From: Calonectria ilicicola
Lineage: Eukaryota > Ascomycota > Sordariomycetes > Hypocreales > Nectriaceae
Reading direction: 5' to 3'
NCBI GenBank assembly: GCA_020809705.1
Contig: CP085827.1
Coordinates: 5,270,001-5,334,000, forward strand
DNA: 64,000 nucleotides
Shown: positions 9,754 to 20,759 of the stretch, piece by piece
Layout: every line of letters starts with the position of its first letter
How positions within the stretch are numbered: position 1 is the stretch's first letter
Program-made: the position numbers and the translations under genes
Notes under the pieces: generated by a model
What the model saw: the letters and a program-made list of their open reading frames with translations, nothing else
What the model was told of the DNA's origin: nothing
Databases searched by the model: none

Positions 9754-12700
9754 GGGATGCGGAGTGCATCGAAAGCTCCTCGCAAATGCCGAGGTAGATG
9801 TGACGTGGGCGCAGTGAAGCGAATTCCAACAGAGCGCCCTAAGACCGATGACGAGAAACAGTATTCCGCATGCTCTCGTTGCAATGCCAATGCAATGCTA
9901 CGGATTTACTCCTGACGGATTTCGGCATATTCTGTGGAGCACGGTGCATGGCATGCCGAGGCCATTGCTTGAGCTATGACGACATTTGACTTTGAAGACA
10001 GCCTGCGACATCAAGAAGCTAACCCCGCATCATCCCCTCCCCTATTCCCAAAGACCAATTCTCTAGCCTATTTACGTCTGGCGAGAACGAGCTACCAAGG
10101 CGAAAAACCTCGTGTGAACTAGAGTCTTCAATTATGGGGTGGGACACATAATCATGGTGCTTCCAATGGATTAAAGGAATTTGTGGAGAAGAATGCCACT
10201 GTGCAAGACACGAGTGGGGATCACTTTCATAATGCTATCATTGTGACTATACACATTGTCGTAGACATTGCTGAAAGTAGCCTATCATCAGACGAAGTAG
10301 GGATCCTTGTTCTTATATTTTCAGATCTCACCGTGTTCTGGTCCTTACTGTAATATGAGCTGCGAAAAGTGGGGGCGACAATAATACCAATTTTACGCAC
10401 AAGTTCGGTCCAACACCATTCTTCTCCAAAGTTCAACTCGACTTCTAAGGATTTCATGGTACCAATTCTCCTAGGATTCTAGTTCCCGAATAGCTCGATT
10501 AACCCATGTTCATAGAACTGGCGGCCATTGAAAGTTGCATATGCAAATGGGTGCTGATTTAAAAACCGAACCCGAAGGTTAACGTGATTATATACAATGT
10601 TATTAGTAAATACAAGTATACCGAACGCTCCCGCTACGCTTGATCGTGCCAACCGCAAATCTGCGAGCCTCATGCCCACCCACCCACCCACAGCCAACGC
10701 CTCCGGCACTCCCCAACCCCGCACGCGATCCTTCTGGACAAAAGAGACAAGCTGGTGAAGGAGTGGCAAAAAGGACCAATGCCGCTGGGAATTTTCGGAT
10801 TTTGCTCATGTCACCACCAAAGGCCTCCCATTAGAAGAAGCAAATCTAGAAGGCGCTCCACTGACGTGTTCACACCTTCAACAACTTTGCTTAATAACTT
10901 ACAGCACACAAATTTCAACCATTTTCTGACCATGCCGGCCAACCCTTACAACCAAATAAAAATTGGCTTTTCATTATGACTGTGTACCCATTTTTGGATC
11001 TGGTCAAGGAGGTCGACTCGTGTCCCAGAGTGGCATTTAGAGACGTTTGAATAGGCGTGGAAATCGTATTCAGCGCCTGCGACATGTCGCAAGTTAGAGA
11101 GAAGAGCGTCTCTTCTGGTATCAAACATATGCTCTGATACACTGATTAAATTTTTCTCAAGATCTGTCATTGACATAACTAGAATTCATTATTTTGCATG
11201 ATTTTATGATTTATCACTAATCTGAAATACCATCACTCTGGAAGATAAAAAAAAAAAAGCAAGCAAGCTATTTCAAGGTAAACCGAAAAGGGAACGAGTT
11301 GAAATCGATAATGGCCTGACAGGCTGCCAGTTGGCCATCTCCCCATTGCGCCATACAAGCTTCATATTGCACCGAGACATCCTTTCCTATTAGCTTTTAG
11401 ACAAGGGGGCCGCTCAGCAGTCAACCCGTGTGTGTGGAGGTTGTTATTTCTTGTCTGTGGACATGCACGCCGTCTACTTGGCTATTATAAGATCGGTCTC
11501 GGAATCTCAGGGCAAACATAGTTATGGGGGTTGTAGAAAGAAGAAAAAAAGCAAACCCGATCGTGGCCTTAACAACCCAAGATAACATCTCATTTTCGAG
11601 ATTTTCTTTATCCTTTTACTTGCATTACTTCTGCAGTATTCAAGAAGAGGCATTAGTGGTCAATCTGTCCATGACTTGGTCAATCTGATCTACAATTACG
11701 AATACAAGAGGGATGGAACTCATACGTGTTCATGTATTGTGCAAGAACAAACTGGGAAAACTTTCGTAGTACGAGATTTTAGCCGAGAAGGAATCGCAAC
11801 AAGCAACCGCTTTTGGCCATCTCGTGTTTGTTGAGTGAGATTATTTTCCCCACTTATTGCAACTGGCACCGTTTCCAGCATATATTTGCAAGATGTCCTG
11901 AAGATTCCGATGTGGTGTGGGGATGGTGTGAGGGACGGGCCGACATAGCCTTGACTGCGTCGCATCCAGGTTACTCGAGGCTCGACTTGAATACCCGAAT
12001 TTCAGATTCCATGAAATTCGAATTGCACTTTATGCAAACTACGTGACCTAACTGATAGCCGGTTTGGGAAGCCCGGACCGATCCCTGGATGTCTCACACA
12101 TCGTAGACAACTGCCAAGTCATTTTCCGGAACAACGCGGGATGATTGGCTATCCCCTTGCATTCAAACTCGCTAGAGTAATTTACTTGTGATTCCAAGGG
12201 AGACAAGTATTCATAAACTGCTATTGCATAAGAATGCTTGGGAATTAAAACAAGAAGCACGCATTGATCTGGCATCGCGATTATTCTGTTGAAAGGGGAT
12301 ATGATATCCTCTCGCCTTCTTTCTCCAATTTAATTGATTACATATACCAGAGGCTTAGCCTATACCTGCCTCAATGCTGACGTTATTCATGGCTTTTGCT
12401 ATTTTAGTTCTCGGTGTACCGTTGATAGCAAAGGGTGGATTTATTGCCATAGTTCAAGTAGTGGTCTTCAATTATGGATAATTTAACGATAAAAATATTG
12501 GTATCAAATAATGCAAAAGGATTAATTAATAATGCAGCAATAATTTTCGAGTGCGATATCAATCTCGCGAAGTGTTTTCGAGAGTGAAACCCGATCTACC
12601 GTTTTCGTCTGCAATTCGGATGCTGCCTGGCTGATCTTTTTTTTTTTGTAGCCAGCACAGATATCCTTCTTGCCCTAGCCCAAACAGAAATGAATCAAAC

Positions 12701-13528
12701 CGTCTTCGTGTACATATCAGTTATGCCGACAGATTCCAACGTATTTCCTATCGGTTTCGTTGTGGGTGCTGTGCTAAATCCATGATTAGGCCGACAAGGA
12801 ATAGCTGCCGCCGAAGCCTCTTCTGCAAACGGCTTCAATCTCACCAATCATTTCCAGGGTGCCGCAACTCCATCAATATATAAATACTCGGCGAAAATTT
12901 TAGGGTTTGGGTCTCGATTTGAAAGCCACATGCATGTTGCCGCGGTCGAATGCGTCGAAATGCACACAGATTGCGAACTTTGCCCTCTCGTGCCAACTTC
13001 TCTAGGCCCAAAGAGCTCAAGAGTCCAGTGATTACGCACCGAAAACCCCCCAAACCAGAATAATGATCCAATTTAAACTTGCACAACGTGAGACTACCTT
13101 TATTAGCCTCGGGTAAGTGCAGGGGAAGTGTAACCACGTAGCTCTTTATGCTCACCACCCGTCCTACCGTCTCCACAATTTCGCCCATACGGTTCGAGAT
13201 GTCTGTTTTACAGCATATAAGGTGGAAATAAATGACGGATTGGGTTTTATTAGCCTATGGCGCTGTGCCGTGGACAAGGCGGAGCCGTTTAGTTGCACCC
13301 CATCCGCCACAGCAGTACCTGTTCCCCCATGTCCGTTTACCGGCATTTGTTTTTGTTTTTATTGCCGTTTCCGTTACTTACTAAACATCCTTTGGCAGTA
13401 ATATACAGACCTATTGTTTCGAATTTCGATTCATATCTGAGACCTTGTCCCAACCTCCTGACCGGACCTGTCCTATACCATACACTCTTTCCTCGCGATC
13501 GTTCCTAAGATACTCAATTCAAGGAGTC
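9754..13528. other. 3.8-kb spacer with a NACHT gene relic
   Basis: Apart from the NACHT fragment at 10946-11176 no protein gene could be supported. A (CCCA)n tract lies at 10677-10691, a CA-type duplication GGTCAATCTG occurs twice near 11658-11690, and 12470-12560 is AT-rich. The ORF at 12841-13188 (-) was looked at and has no recognisable motif. Confidence 0.6.
10946..11176 (-). pseudogene. Relic of a NACHT/STAND NTPase gene
   Basis: The minus strand encodes about 75 residues ending ...GTRVDLLDQIQKW...HNEKPIFIWL, which is the stretch that leads into the P-loop of a common fungal NACHT family (normally ...IFWLNGMAGTGKST). Exactly where the P-loop should begin there is a TAA at 10946-10948, followed in frame by GLAG and then a broken reading of the GKS/T part. 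Farther left, a segment in another frame (GGDMSKIRKFPAALV, near 10800) resembles the family's G-GD---ARKF motif, but weakly. No upstream N-terminal exon was recognised. A Gln (CAA) to stop (TAA) change would be a C-to-T transition, the kind made by RIP. That reading is inference. Confidence 0.7.
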
Positions 13529-15358
13529 ATGGCTCCTCTGGATGATCCAGTCTCGGGCAAGGCTAGCGAAGCTAGTGACTGTGCCAATCATGCCTGGGGC
13601 TATCTTGCGACTGGCGTCAAGAACGCTGCAGACTGCATCTCCAGCTGCAGAGAGAACTTCCTGACGCAGATGATACCCAAAGACCAGCAGTTTGACCAGC
13701 TTTGCAAAACACTTCAAGGTGCGGGTAATAGCAGCAGCAATCCATTTCTCGCTTTATATTGTTGCGACTCTCAGCTCTGCGGTGTCAACCACCTAGGCGA
13801 AGGTGGCCGAGATCGTGAGTCCTTTATAGTCCTATCGAGATGGAAAATTCTGACGAGTATCAGCCAATGTAAACTGGATCATAAATTCCTGCAATAGGTA
13901 AGATTTCATTGCAATTTCCACATTTATAGATACTAAACCGGCTACAGCATGGGCTATGGGTCGTTGACAGATCCAGGCCCTCCTGGTGGAGCTTACACCT
14001 GTGGACAAAGCTCAGAAAATCAAACCAGTTCCTTGTGTGTCCAAAAAGACGGCAAGAACAAGAATAAGCCTACTGGCTTTCTCCAAGATATCGTTGCACC
14101 TGAGGAGACGTCTACTCCGGAGGGAACAGCATCAAACACAGCAACCAAACCCCAGCAAACCGCCGTTAATACTTTATCCCAGACCGTGATAAATATATCC
14201 GGACCTACCCAGGTCATACAAACAACCACTAATAGTTCGAATCTTGGAGGCTTAAACACCGCAGAAGCGAATGCCAACGGAAGTGCAGAAGAAATCTGGC
14301 GCCCTGACGGACTAACACGAGGTATTAAAGTCACGATCGGCCTGGCCTCTTTTGTTGTCTTCATGATCATATGCGCCCTCATATTCTGCCTATTCCGAGA
14401 ACGATCTAAGAGAAAAGCTCGGAGGGCAGCGGCCGGCAAGTTCATGTCTCCACCACAGACAGGAAACAGGGCCTCGAGACCCGTATCCCAATTTCCCACA
14501 CTCGTGCCGCCTCCCGCTCGACTCCGGGAGCGCAGGTTTCTCCCGCCGCTCAAGCACTTGGAGTCAACAAAGGAGAAAGAGGAGACTTCATCCGAGAAAG
14601 AGATACCTAACTTTCCAGAGTCGCCAATTTACTGCCCCACCCACTACAAGTTGTCGCCACGGCGCGAGTCTCTAATGTTGAAGCGAGTTAGTGACCCGAC
14701 GAAAGAGTCGAAGCTTGTGACGGTACCAGGTGAAAGGGAGATTCGAGAAAGGCAAGCAAGTACCAATCTTAGTGAATCCCCAACACTGAATGTTTCCATG
14801 TCTTCGCCGACTCTGAATCCTCCAGTGTTGGCTCCTCCTGCGTTGGGGACCTCAGTATTATCCCATGCTTCAACGCTCAACTCCTCGTCATACTCTTCTC
14901 CATCGATGAGCTCACCAGCACGCATGTCTGCGGTTGAGACAATTCCTTCGTTATTGAACTCCGACTTGTTGAATAATTCGCCGTTAATTTCTCCGGCAAT
15001 AAGCTCTCCCGCAGTAATTTCTCCTCCTACGTTAACGACGACTCGAAACGAGTACAATATCGAGCCCCTCGTTGAATCTAGGGGAGAAACCCCAATACCG
15101 CCCCCCCGAAACCCCGCGCACCACGCGATGAGCCTCTCTGAACTCGTCAGAGCCCTACCAGCATCAATGCGTGACCGACAATCCACGTCTTCGGAAGGAT
15201 TCTCGACGCGCCCAACCACCCCGCATCGAAAGCGGCAAACCATCGACCGCCCACTGACAACATTGGGGAACCCATCCCTGGACTCTGTCCTCGCTCCCGA
15301 ACCGGGAGACCATAGAAGAACCGGTAGCTCTTCCCGTGAGCAGCGAAAAAGCTGGTAA
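13529..15358 (+). CDS. Putative single-pass membrane protein with Cys-rich N-terminal domain
   Basis: Predicted 576-aa protein. Exons 13529-13814, 13864-13897 (34 nt) and 13948-15358. The micro-exon restores the frame and supplies NVNWIINSCN between the two large exons; without it the frame stops at once. Residues 1-165 or so carry spaced cysteines (ADCISSC, LYCCDSQLC, the micro-exon Cys, YTCG, SSLC). A Ser/Thr/Asn-rich stalk with N-glycosylation-like sites follows, then one hydrophobic helix at about 235-257 (VTIGLASFVVFMIICALIF), a basic stop-transfer stretch (RERSKRKARR), and a Ser/Pro-rich, probably cytoplasmic tail of more than 300 residues. No N-terminal signal peptide is visible, so either the topology is unusual or a further 5' exon is missed. 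This layout is common for fungal surface sensors, but no known family is claimed. Confidence 0.8.
13864..13897 (+). other. 34-nt micro-exon
   Basis: The acceptor is TATCAG (ending 13863) and the donor GTAAG (from 13898). Joined, it gives the in-frame run DPNVNWIINSCNSMGYGS. Direct joining of the flanking exons with the available acceptors gives a stop within a few codons. Confidence 0.75.
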
Positions 15359-15923
15359 TCTTTTTGTGGTGCAGAGATACTGAAGATGTGGCCTCAGGGA
15401 AAACGATCTACCAAATGGTCGAAGAACTAAACCGAATGAGATAGAAATATACCCGGACAATAATAATTAAAACCTAATACACCAAAAGGAGAAAGAGTGG
15501 ACATTTGGTTGAGAAATATATTATGAAACAGTATTGGTACTCCTTTATCATCTTTTTTGTCAGGCGAGGGGAGAAGAAGATCGGTTAAACGCACGAAATA
15601 GATGTTATGATTTGGGACGAGTTATGGGCTCGGGATTTTTATTTCCTTTGTATTTCTTTCAAAGATAATCAGATCCATATATTAGTAATGTATTTACAGG
15701 CATCAATTGGATAAGAATTTAGAGATATGCTCAATCAATCTATTACCATTGACGATCCATGTATTCGGCTTGGAAGCTTTGTTTTACCCATAAAATCTTC
15801 AAAATACCTCCAGGCGGGAAAGCGGTGCCAGTAGATTGCAAGATGTCTCGTACTATCACTCTCTGGATACATTAGTCAGCTTGTACATCTTGATAATGAG
15901 CACTTTGACATACAAGCTCTATC
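15359..15923. other. Convergent 3' spacer
   Basis: This tail-to-tail region between the rightward membrane-protein gene and the leftward NLR gene is AT-rich and holds no ORF of note. It presumably contains both 3' untranslated regions. Confidence 0.7.
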
Positions 15924-18900
15924 TTATCGACGTCTAAATTCATCAAAGCTGGCCTTCCTGGCTCTAGAGGACTTGACAGACTGTTCGAGTATCTTGGCAA
16001 TTGTTTCATGTCCTCGGCGTCTTGCTACAGTGATTGCGGTTTCTCCACCCTCATCCACGAGATTCGCATCTGCGCCAGCCTCCAGTAAAGTATTTACTAC
16101 AGACTCGTCTCCCTCCCATGAGGGCCAAAATATGGGCGACCACCCCGAGTGTGATCTCGAGTTAATGTCAACGTCTTTCCTTTGCGCAAGAACTTTAACA
16201 ACTGCGTCGTGGCAATGCTTTGCTGCGATCCATAACGGGGTTTGGTTGTTGATATTGCCTAGGTCCGGCTCGGTTCCTGTACAAAGCAGTCTTTCCATCG
16301 CAGAAACATCCCCTGTCTTTGCTGCATTATAAAGATTTGAGATAGAACGCCATTTATCGTGAATGGGTCTTTCGTGGGATAGAAGCTCCAGAATTGCGTC
16401 TTGGCCACAAGTTGCTGCAGTCTCCAACACCGCCTCGGTAATTTTAATCTGCCCCCTTTGTCTGTCGAAAAGTAATATCATGACTTCTTTTCCGCATTCC
16501 TCGTTTCCAGCCGCAGCCTTGACCACCTCTTCTGTAATAGTTATTTGGTTTCCTTGGTTTAACAGTAATGCGATAATATCTTTTCCTTGCCTCAAATTTC
16601 CCGCTGCGACTTTCAATATTGTCTCTGTAATAGGGACTTGATTCATTTGTTGGTTCAGGAGTAATTGCATGATTTCCTTCCCTTGTGACCGATTTCCTGC
16701 GGTAACTTTTAATACCCCTTCGGTGATATCAATTTGATCCCCTTGATGGTTAAGAAGCAATGCCATAATTTCTTTCCCACTCCTCTGGTTTCCTGCTGCA
16801 GCTTTTAATACTCCTTCTGATATAGCAATCCGATTCCCTTGTTTATTTATAATTGATGCCATAATCTCTTTTCCCATCATCAAATTTCTTGCTGCGACCT
16901 TTAACACCTCCTCGGTAATAGTAATCTGATCTCCTCGTCGACTAAGAAGTAATTCCATGGGATTATCAGAGCTTTTTGTGATTGGATCGAAACGTCCAAA
17001 GATACTCCTCGCTCGAGTCGGCCAACATCTTGCTGCAGCTTTCAATACCCCCTCTGTGATAGCCACTCGGTCCCCTCGTCGATCGAGAAGTAATTCCATA
17101 ACCGGCACGTTATTTGCTGCAACTTTAACTATCTCCTCTGTGATAGTAATTTGGTCCCCCCGTTGTTCAAGAAGTAATTCCATGATTTCTTTCCCACTTC
17201 TCTGGTTTCTTGCTGTCGCTTTTAATACTTCTTCCGTAATGATGATCCGGTCCCCTTGTTGTTCGAGAAGTAATGCCATAGCCTCCGTGCCACTTGCGTA
17301 GTTTAGACGAAGATACGAGAACATATCTTCTCTCTCACTTCTCCAGCTTCCTGCTGCGGCTTTAACTATTTCCTCTGTGATGGTGATCTGGTCCCCTCCT
17401 CGACGAAGAATCAATGCCATAGCTTGCTTATTATTGACTGCTGCTTTTAATACATCCTCCGTGATAATTAGTTGGTCTTCTCGCCGGCCAAGAAGCAATT
17501 CCATAACCTGTTCATCATCTGCTGCAACTTTCAGTACCTCCTCTGTAATTATTACCTGGTCCCCTCGCTGGTCAAGGAGCAATTCCATAACTTGCTCATT
17601 GTTTGCCGCAATCTTTACAATGTCTTCTGTAATAATAACTTGCTCGCCTCGACGGTTAAGAAGCAATGTCATTATTTCTTTCCCGCTTTCCATATTTTTA
17701 GCTGCAGCCTTGACCACTTCCTCTGTAACAATAACTTCATCCCCTCGACAGTCGAGAAGTAATGTTATTATTTCTTTCCCACTTTGTATATTCTTGGCTG
17801 CAGTCTTAACCACTTCCTCTGTGATAGTAACCTGGTCGCCTCGACGGACAAGAAGTAATTCTATTACTTCTTTCCCGCTTTCTGTGTTTTCGGCCGCAGC
17901 TTTGACTATTTCTTCTGTGATGGTAACTTGGCCGCCTCGACGGTTAAGAAGCAGTGCTATTACTTCCCTCCCACTAGCCCAATTTCTTGCTGCAGCCTTG
18001 ACTACCTCCTCTATGATAATAACTTGGTCGCCTCGATAATCAAGTAACAATGTCATTATTTCCTTCCCACTTGTCCAATTTCCTGCTGCAGATTTGACTA
18101 TTTCCTCTGTAATTGTGACTTGATCTTCTCGATAGTCAAGAAGCAACTTCATCACTTCCCTCCCACTTTCCCTGTTTTCGGCTGCAGTTTTGACTACTCC
18201 CTCTGTGATAGTAAATTGGTTGCCTCGATGGTTTAGAAGCAACGTCATCACTTCCTTCCCACTCTTTTCATTTGCTGCTGCACACCGCACTGCCATGGCG
18301 GTTATTTTGCCTCCTAGGTCCAGAAGGATAGAAATAACACTTGTATATTCTGACTGGACAGCCCATTCCAGTGGCGTCAATCCAGAGCTATCGGTAATAT
18401 TAATAAAATTTACCAAGTCTTCCGCTTTGTAATGCTCGCCATCTGAGTAAAATATATTATTGACAAGAGCCGGAATTCCCCACTTTGCAGCTATATGTAG
18501 AATGGAGAACTCCTTTGGAATGGATGACAACCTATCAAGCTGACGATATGATTCTAGCCAATATTGTCTGCTCGGTGACTCAATTTCGAAGAACTCTTTT
18601 TGAGAATCTTCTACCTCAAATTTCGACTGCACTATATGCGCATGATATACCCATTCTTTTGTCGCATACTCCGAGAAGTTGACATATGCTTCATCTCCAC
18701 TGTGGAATTTCTCAATAAGAACGCTTACACAACGATAAGCAAGCTGCGCATGTGCCTCAATCTCGTTAATTAGATGATTAGGGTCCGCTCCCACCAAAAA
18801 GTCCTTGACAGATTGGTGTAGTAAGAGCACTCTTTCGTCTTGAATAACGACCATCAAACGACAAGACGAGATTTGATCTCGTGTAAATTGGATCCGAGTT

Positions 18901-20093
18901 TCTATATCTTCTTCATCTTGATAGAGTTTACAGGCTTCAGAGAGCTCCAAAACGCTCAAGGGTCGTCGACACACAGCAACAAAACTCAGGATTCGCTGTA
19001 TTTGATCTTTGTCGCCCGGGTCTGCCTGTTCTAGAGCTGTCTTAATAAGCCGCTTATAGAATGAATGGAGCCCTTTAGGCATGTCCTTTAAGGTTCGGAC
19101 AGCGTCTTTTGAAGGTATATGCTCCAGCTCTTTGCAGGCCAAGCCGATCCAAAGGAAAGTGCTCTCGGCTTTATCCCGAAGGATGTAACCAATCTGGCTT
19201 TTGACCTTCTCTGTGTAGCGTTTTTTCTTACAAAGAGACTCGGTTCTTTGTTTAATAAATCGGGTGATGTCTTGCTTTGCATGAGGAAAAGAAGCCAAGT
19301 CTTTGTTTTCGAATTCCTCCAAATATTCCCAAATCTCCGGATAAGGACGGCTGGTAACCAAAATCTTGATATTTTGGGGAAGTTCCTGATGCCTGTAGGT
19401 CTCTTGTAATTGATTCAATAAAATTTCCTGTTCTTCTCGATCACATTCATCTAGAGCATCAATAATACAATACTTTTGACCGGTGTTCTGGTCAGCCGCT
19501 ATAATCATCAATATTTCCCAAAGAGCATCAAATGATTCAAATAGTAGCTTTCCGCGCTCTTTATATTTTGGTAGCACACAGTCAAGAAGTTGTGGGTGCT
19601 TATCAATGAACTGATGGAGAAGCCCTCGGAGGATCGATGTCGCGGTCCTTCGCTCATTGAAACTGGAGTCACAAAAAAAGAAAGCAAGTGTTTTGCCGTC
19701 GGTCTTGGAGAAATCTTTGGGCAGCTGTTCCGTAAGAAATATAGCCATTGTGGACTTCCCTGTCCCTGGGTTCCCGTGAAGCCATAGAAGATGTGTTTCT
19801 TGGTCTCCTGGGTGATTTGCCTTGCTTAAACCCAGCCAAGCAATAAGCTCGTCCGTTTCAAGTATCCAACCGCAGGTACCATCAACTCGATCCCCTTTCT
19901 TCCGTTTCAACTTCTTTCTATCTTCCGATGGGTCAGTCAGGAATAATTCACGCCGGCAAGCCGTGGCAACAGTGTTGGATGAGTCATATCCGTTGAAGTT
20001 GACATTTATTGATCCTCCTTGACTCGCATGCAGGCCCGCGGCAATATTTTCACCACTGACAGCGCCATCGAAATTGGTTGATGTGGTCATCAT
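15924..20093 (-). CDS. NACHT-type NLR with a long array of near-identical repeats
   Basis: Predicted STAND/NLR protein of 1,389 aa from a single exon. Residues 1-40 form a short Gly/Asn-rich stretch (TNFDGAVSGENIAAG, then HASQGGSINVNFNG) resembling the amyloid-forming signalling motifs at the N-termini of some fungal NLRs. A CRRELFLTDPSEDRKKL linker follows, then NACHT with Walker A GNPGTGKST (107-115), Walker B YCIIDALDECD (208-218) and ILVTSRPYPE. After a degenerate helical region come ankyrin-like repeats (LTPLEWAVQ...), about 20 repeats of the type ITEEVVKAAA--SGKEVM-LLL--RGDQV (about 596-1250), and four C-terminal ankyrin-like units (TPLWIAAKHCHDAVVKVL and others). The frame is open a further 51 codons upstream to 20246; MMTTS at 20093 is preferred because the Gly/Asn motif usually lies at the extreme N-terminus. 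Such proteins are thought to sense non-self and trigger cell death. Nothing next to it looks like a cognate effector. Confidence 0.9.
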   Translation of the reverse strand: MMTTSTNFDGAVSGENIAAGLHASQGGSINVNFNGYDSSNTVATACRRELFLTDPSEDRKKLKRKKGDRVDGTCGWILETDELIAWLGLSKANHPGDQETHLLWLHGNPGTGKSTMAIFLTEQLPKDFSKTDGKTLAFFFCDSSFNERRTATSILRGLLHQFIDKHPQLLDCVLPKYKERGKLLFESFDALWEILMIIAADQNTGQKYCIIDALDECDREEQEILLNQLQETYRHQELPQNIKILVTSRPYPEIWEYLEEFENKDLASFPHAKQDITRFIKQRTESLCKKKRYTEKVKSQIGYILRDKAESTFLWIGLACKELEHIPSKDAVRTLKDMPKGLHSFYKRLIKTALEQADPGDKDQIQRILSFVAVCRRPLSVLELSEACKLYQDEEDIETRIQFTRDQISSCRLMVVIQDERVLLLHQSVKDFLVGADPNHLINEIEAHAQLAYRCVSVLIEKFHSGDEAYVNFSEYATKEWVYHAHIVQSKFEVEDSQKEFFEIESPSRQYWLESYRQLDRLSSIPKEFSILHIAAKWGIPALVNNIFYSDGEHYKAEDLVNFINITDSSGLTPLEWAVQSEYTSVISILLDLGGKITAMAVRCAAANEKSGKEVMTLLLNHRGNQFTITEGVVKTAAENRESGREVMKLLLDYREDQVTITEEIVKSAAGNWTSGKEIMTLLLDYRGDQVIIIEEVVKAAARNWASGREVIALLLNRRGGQVTITEEIVKAAAENTESGKEVIELLLVRRGDQVTITEEVVKTAAKNIQSGKEIITLLLDCRGDEVIVTEEVVKAAAKNMESGKEIMTLLLNRRGEQVIITEDIVKIAANNEQVMELLLDQRGDQVIITEEVLKVAADDEQVMELLLGRREDQLIITEDVLKAAVNNKQAMALILRRGGDQITITEEIVKAAAGSWRSEREDMFSYLRLNYASGTEAMALLLEQQGDRIIITEEVLKATARNQRSGKEIMELLLEQRGDQITITEEIVKVAANNVPVMELLLDRRGDRVAITEGVLKAAARCWPTRARSIFGRFDPITKSSDNPMELLLSRRGDQITITEEVLKVAARNLMMGKEIMASIINKQGNRIAISEGVLKAAAGNQRSGKEIMALLLNHQGDQIDITEGVLKVTAGNRSQGKEIMQLLLNQQMNQVPITETILKVAAGNLRQGKDIIALLLNQGNQITITEEVVKAAAGNEECGKEVMILLFDRQRGQIKITEAVLETAATCGQDAILELLSHERPIHDKWRSISNLYNAAKTGDVSAMERLLCTGTEPDLGNINNQTPLWIAAKHCHDAVVKVLAQRKDVDINSRSHSGWSPIFWPSWEGDESVVNTLLEAGADANLVDEGGETAITVARRRGHETIAKILEQSVKSSRARKASFDEFRRR
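16340..18306 (-). repeat. Coding tandem repeats of the NLR (units of 84-96 bp)
   Basis: About 20 tandem units can be counted from ITAMAVRCAAAN to ITEAVLETAATCG. Most are 32 residues (96 bp) with SGKE in the middle. Five or so are 28 residues and lack that part (for example ITEDIVKIAANNEQVMELLL and neighbours). Two carry long insertions (SWRSEREDMFSYLRLNYASG and CWPTRARSIFGRFDPITKSS). The pattern is that of an ankyrin-derived array kept alike by recombination. Confidence 0.85.
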
Positions 20094-20759
20094 AACCACT
20101 TCTTCTTGGAGTTCTCTCTGAGGGCAAGCCTGGTTAATAAACGTTGTTGTGAGAGATGGTGTAAGTACAAGCGCAAAGAGCAACGTCGGTTGCCTGATGG
20201 CTGCCCCGCATTTAGCTGCAAGGCTGCAGCACCACCCAAAAGTCACTCACCTGATGTCATCAACCACAAAAAGGCATCTCTTGTGATAGAATCAATATAT
20301 ATTCTATGCACTACCGCTCGAGTAAAAATTTCATTGTTTCTGAAGAGTTATAAGTGGGAACTAGCGATTGGTGTGCAAGCACTCAAAAAGATGATCCAAT
20401 TCTAAGTGGCATGGACGAACCTTCTCAAATATTCTTATGGTCATGTTCGTAATTTGTTTCTTCCAGCCTATCACATGACATGTTACCATCCTCTTAGGTT
20501 GGGATATGTGCTCTACCTTATGCTACAGCTCGTGTCTCGTGCTCATCGAAGACCACCTGTTTATAATATTGATCATCTTACAACATTTCCTGCCTACTTT
20601 GCAGTGTACAACCCGAGCTTTGAACCTAAAAGAACAACACAGTGTAGTTGTCCAATATGACAGATTATTTTCTTCCAGACGAGAAGTCTCTATATTTATT
20701 TTAACCACTATTCACTATTTATATTCTCGAAAAGATTCTCAATAACCTTTCATAGTTTC
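20094..20759. other. NLR promoter / reductase 3' spacer
   Basis: This region holds the promoter of the leftward NLR and the 3' end of the reductase. It also holds an open 51-codon extension of the NLR frame (to 20246), which begins with a hydrophobic, non-conserved-looking stretch and is not included in the gene. Nothing else was recognised. Confidence 0.6.

Noticed and set aside
12841..13188. 115-codon minus-strand ORF upstream of the membrane-protein gene
   Set aside because: No motif, no splice continuation, and it lies in the probable promoter of the rightward gene.
14020..15243. Minus-strand ORFs opposite the membrane-protein gene
   Set aside because: They are antisense shadows of the plus-strand coding frame, whose Cys-rich domain, membrane helix and splice sites are coherent.
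20094..20246. 51-codon N-terminal extension of the NLR frame
   Set aside because: Open in frame, but the Gly/Asn motif is expected at the extreme N-terminus and the extension looks like untranslated leader; kept out of the gene model with some doubt.
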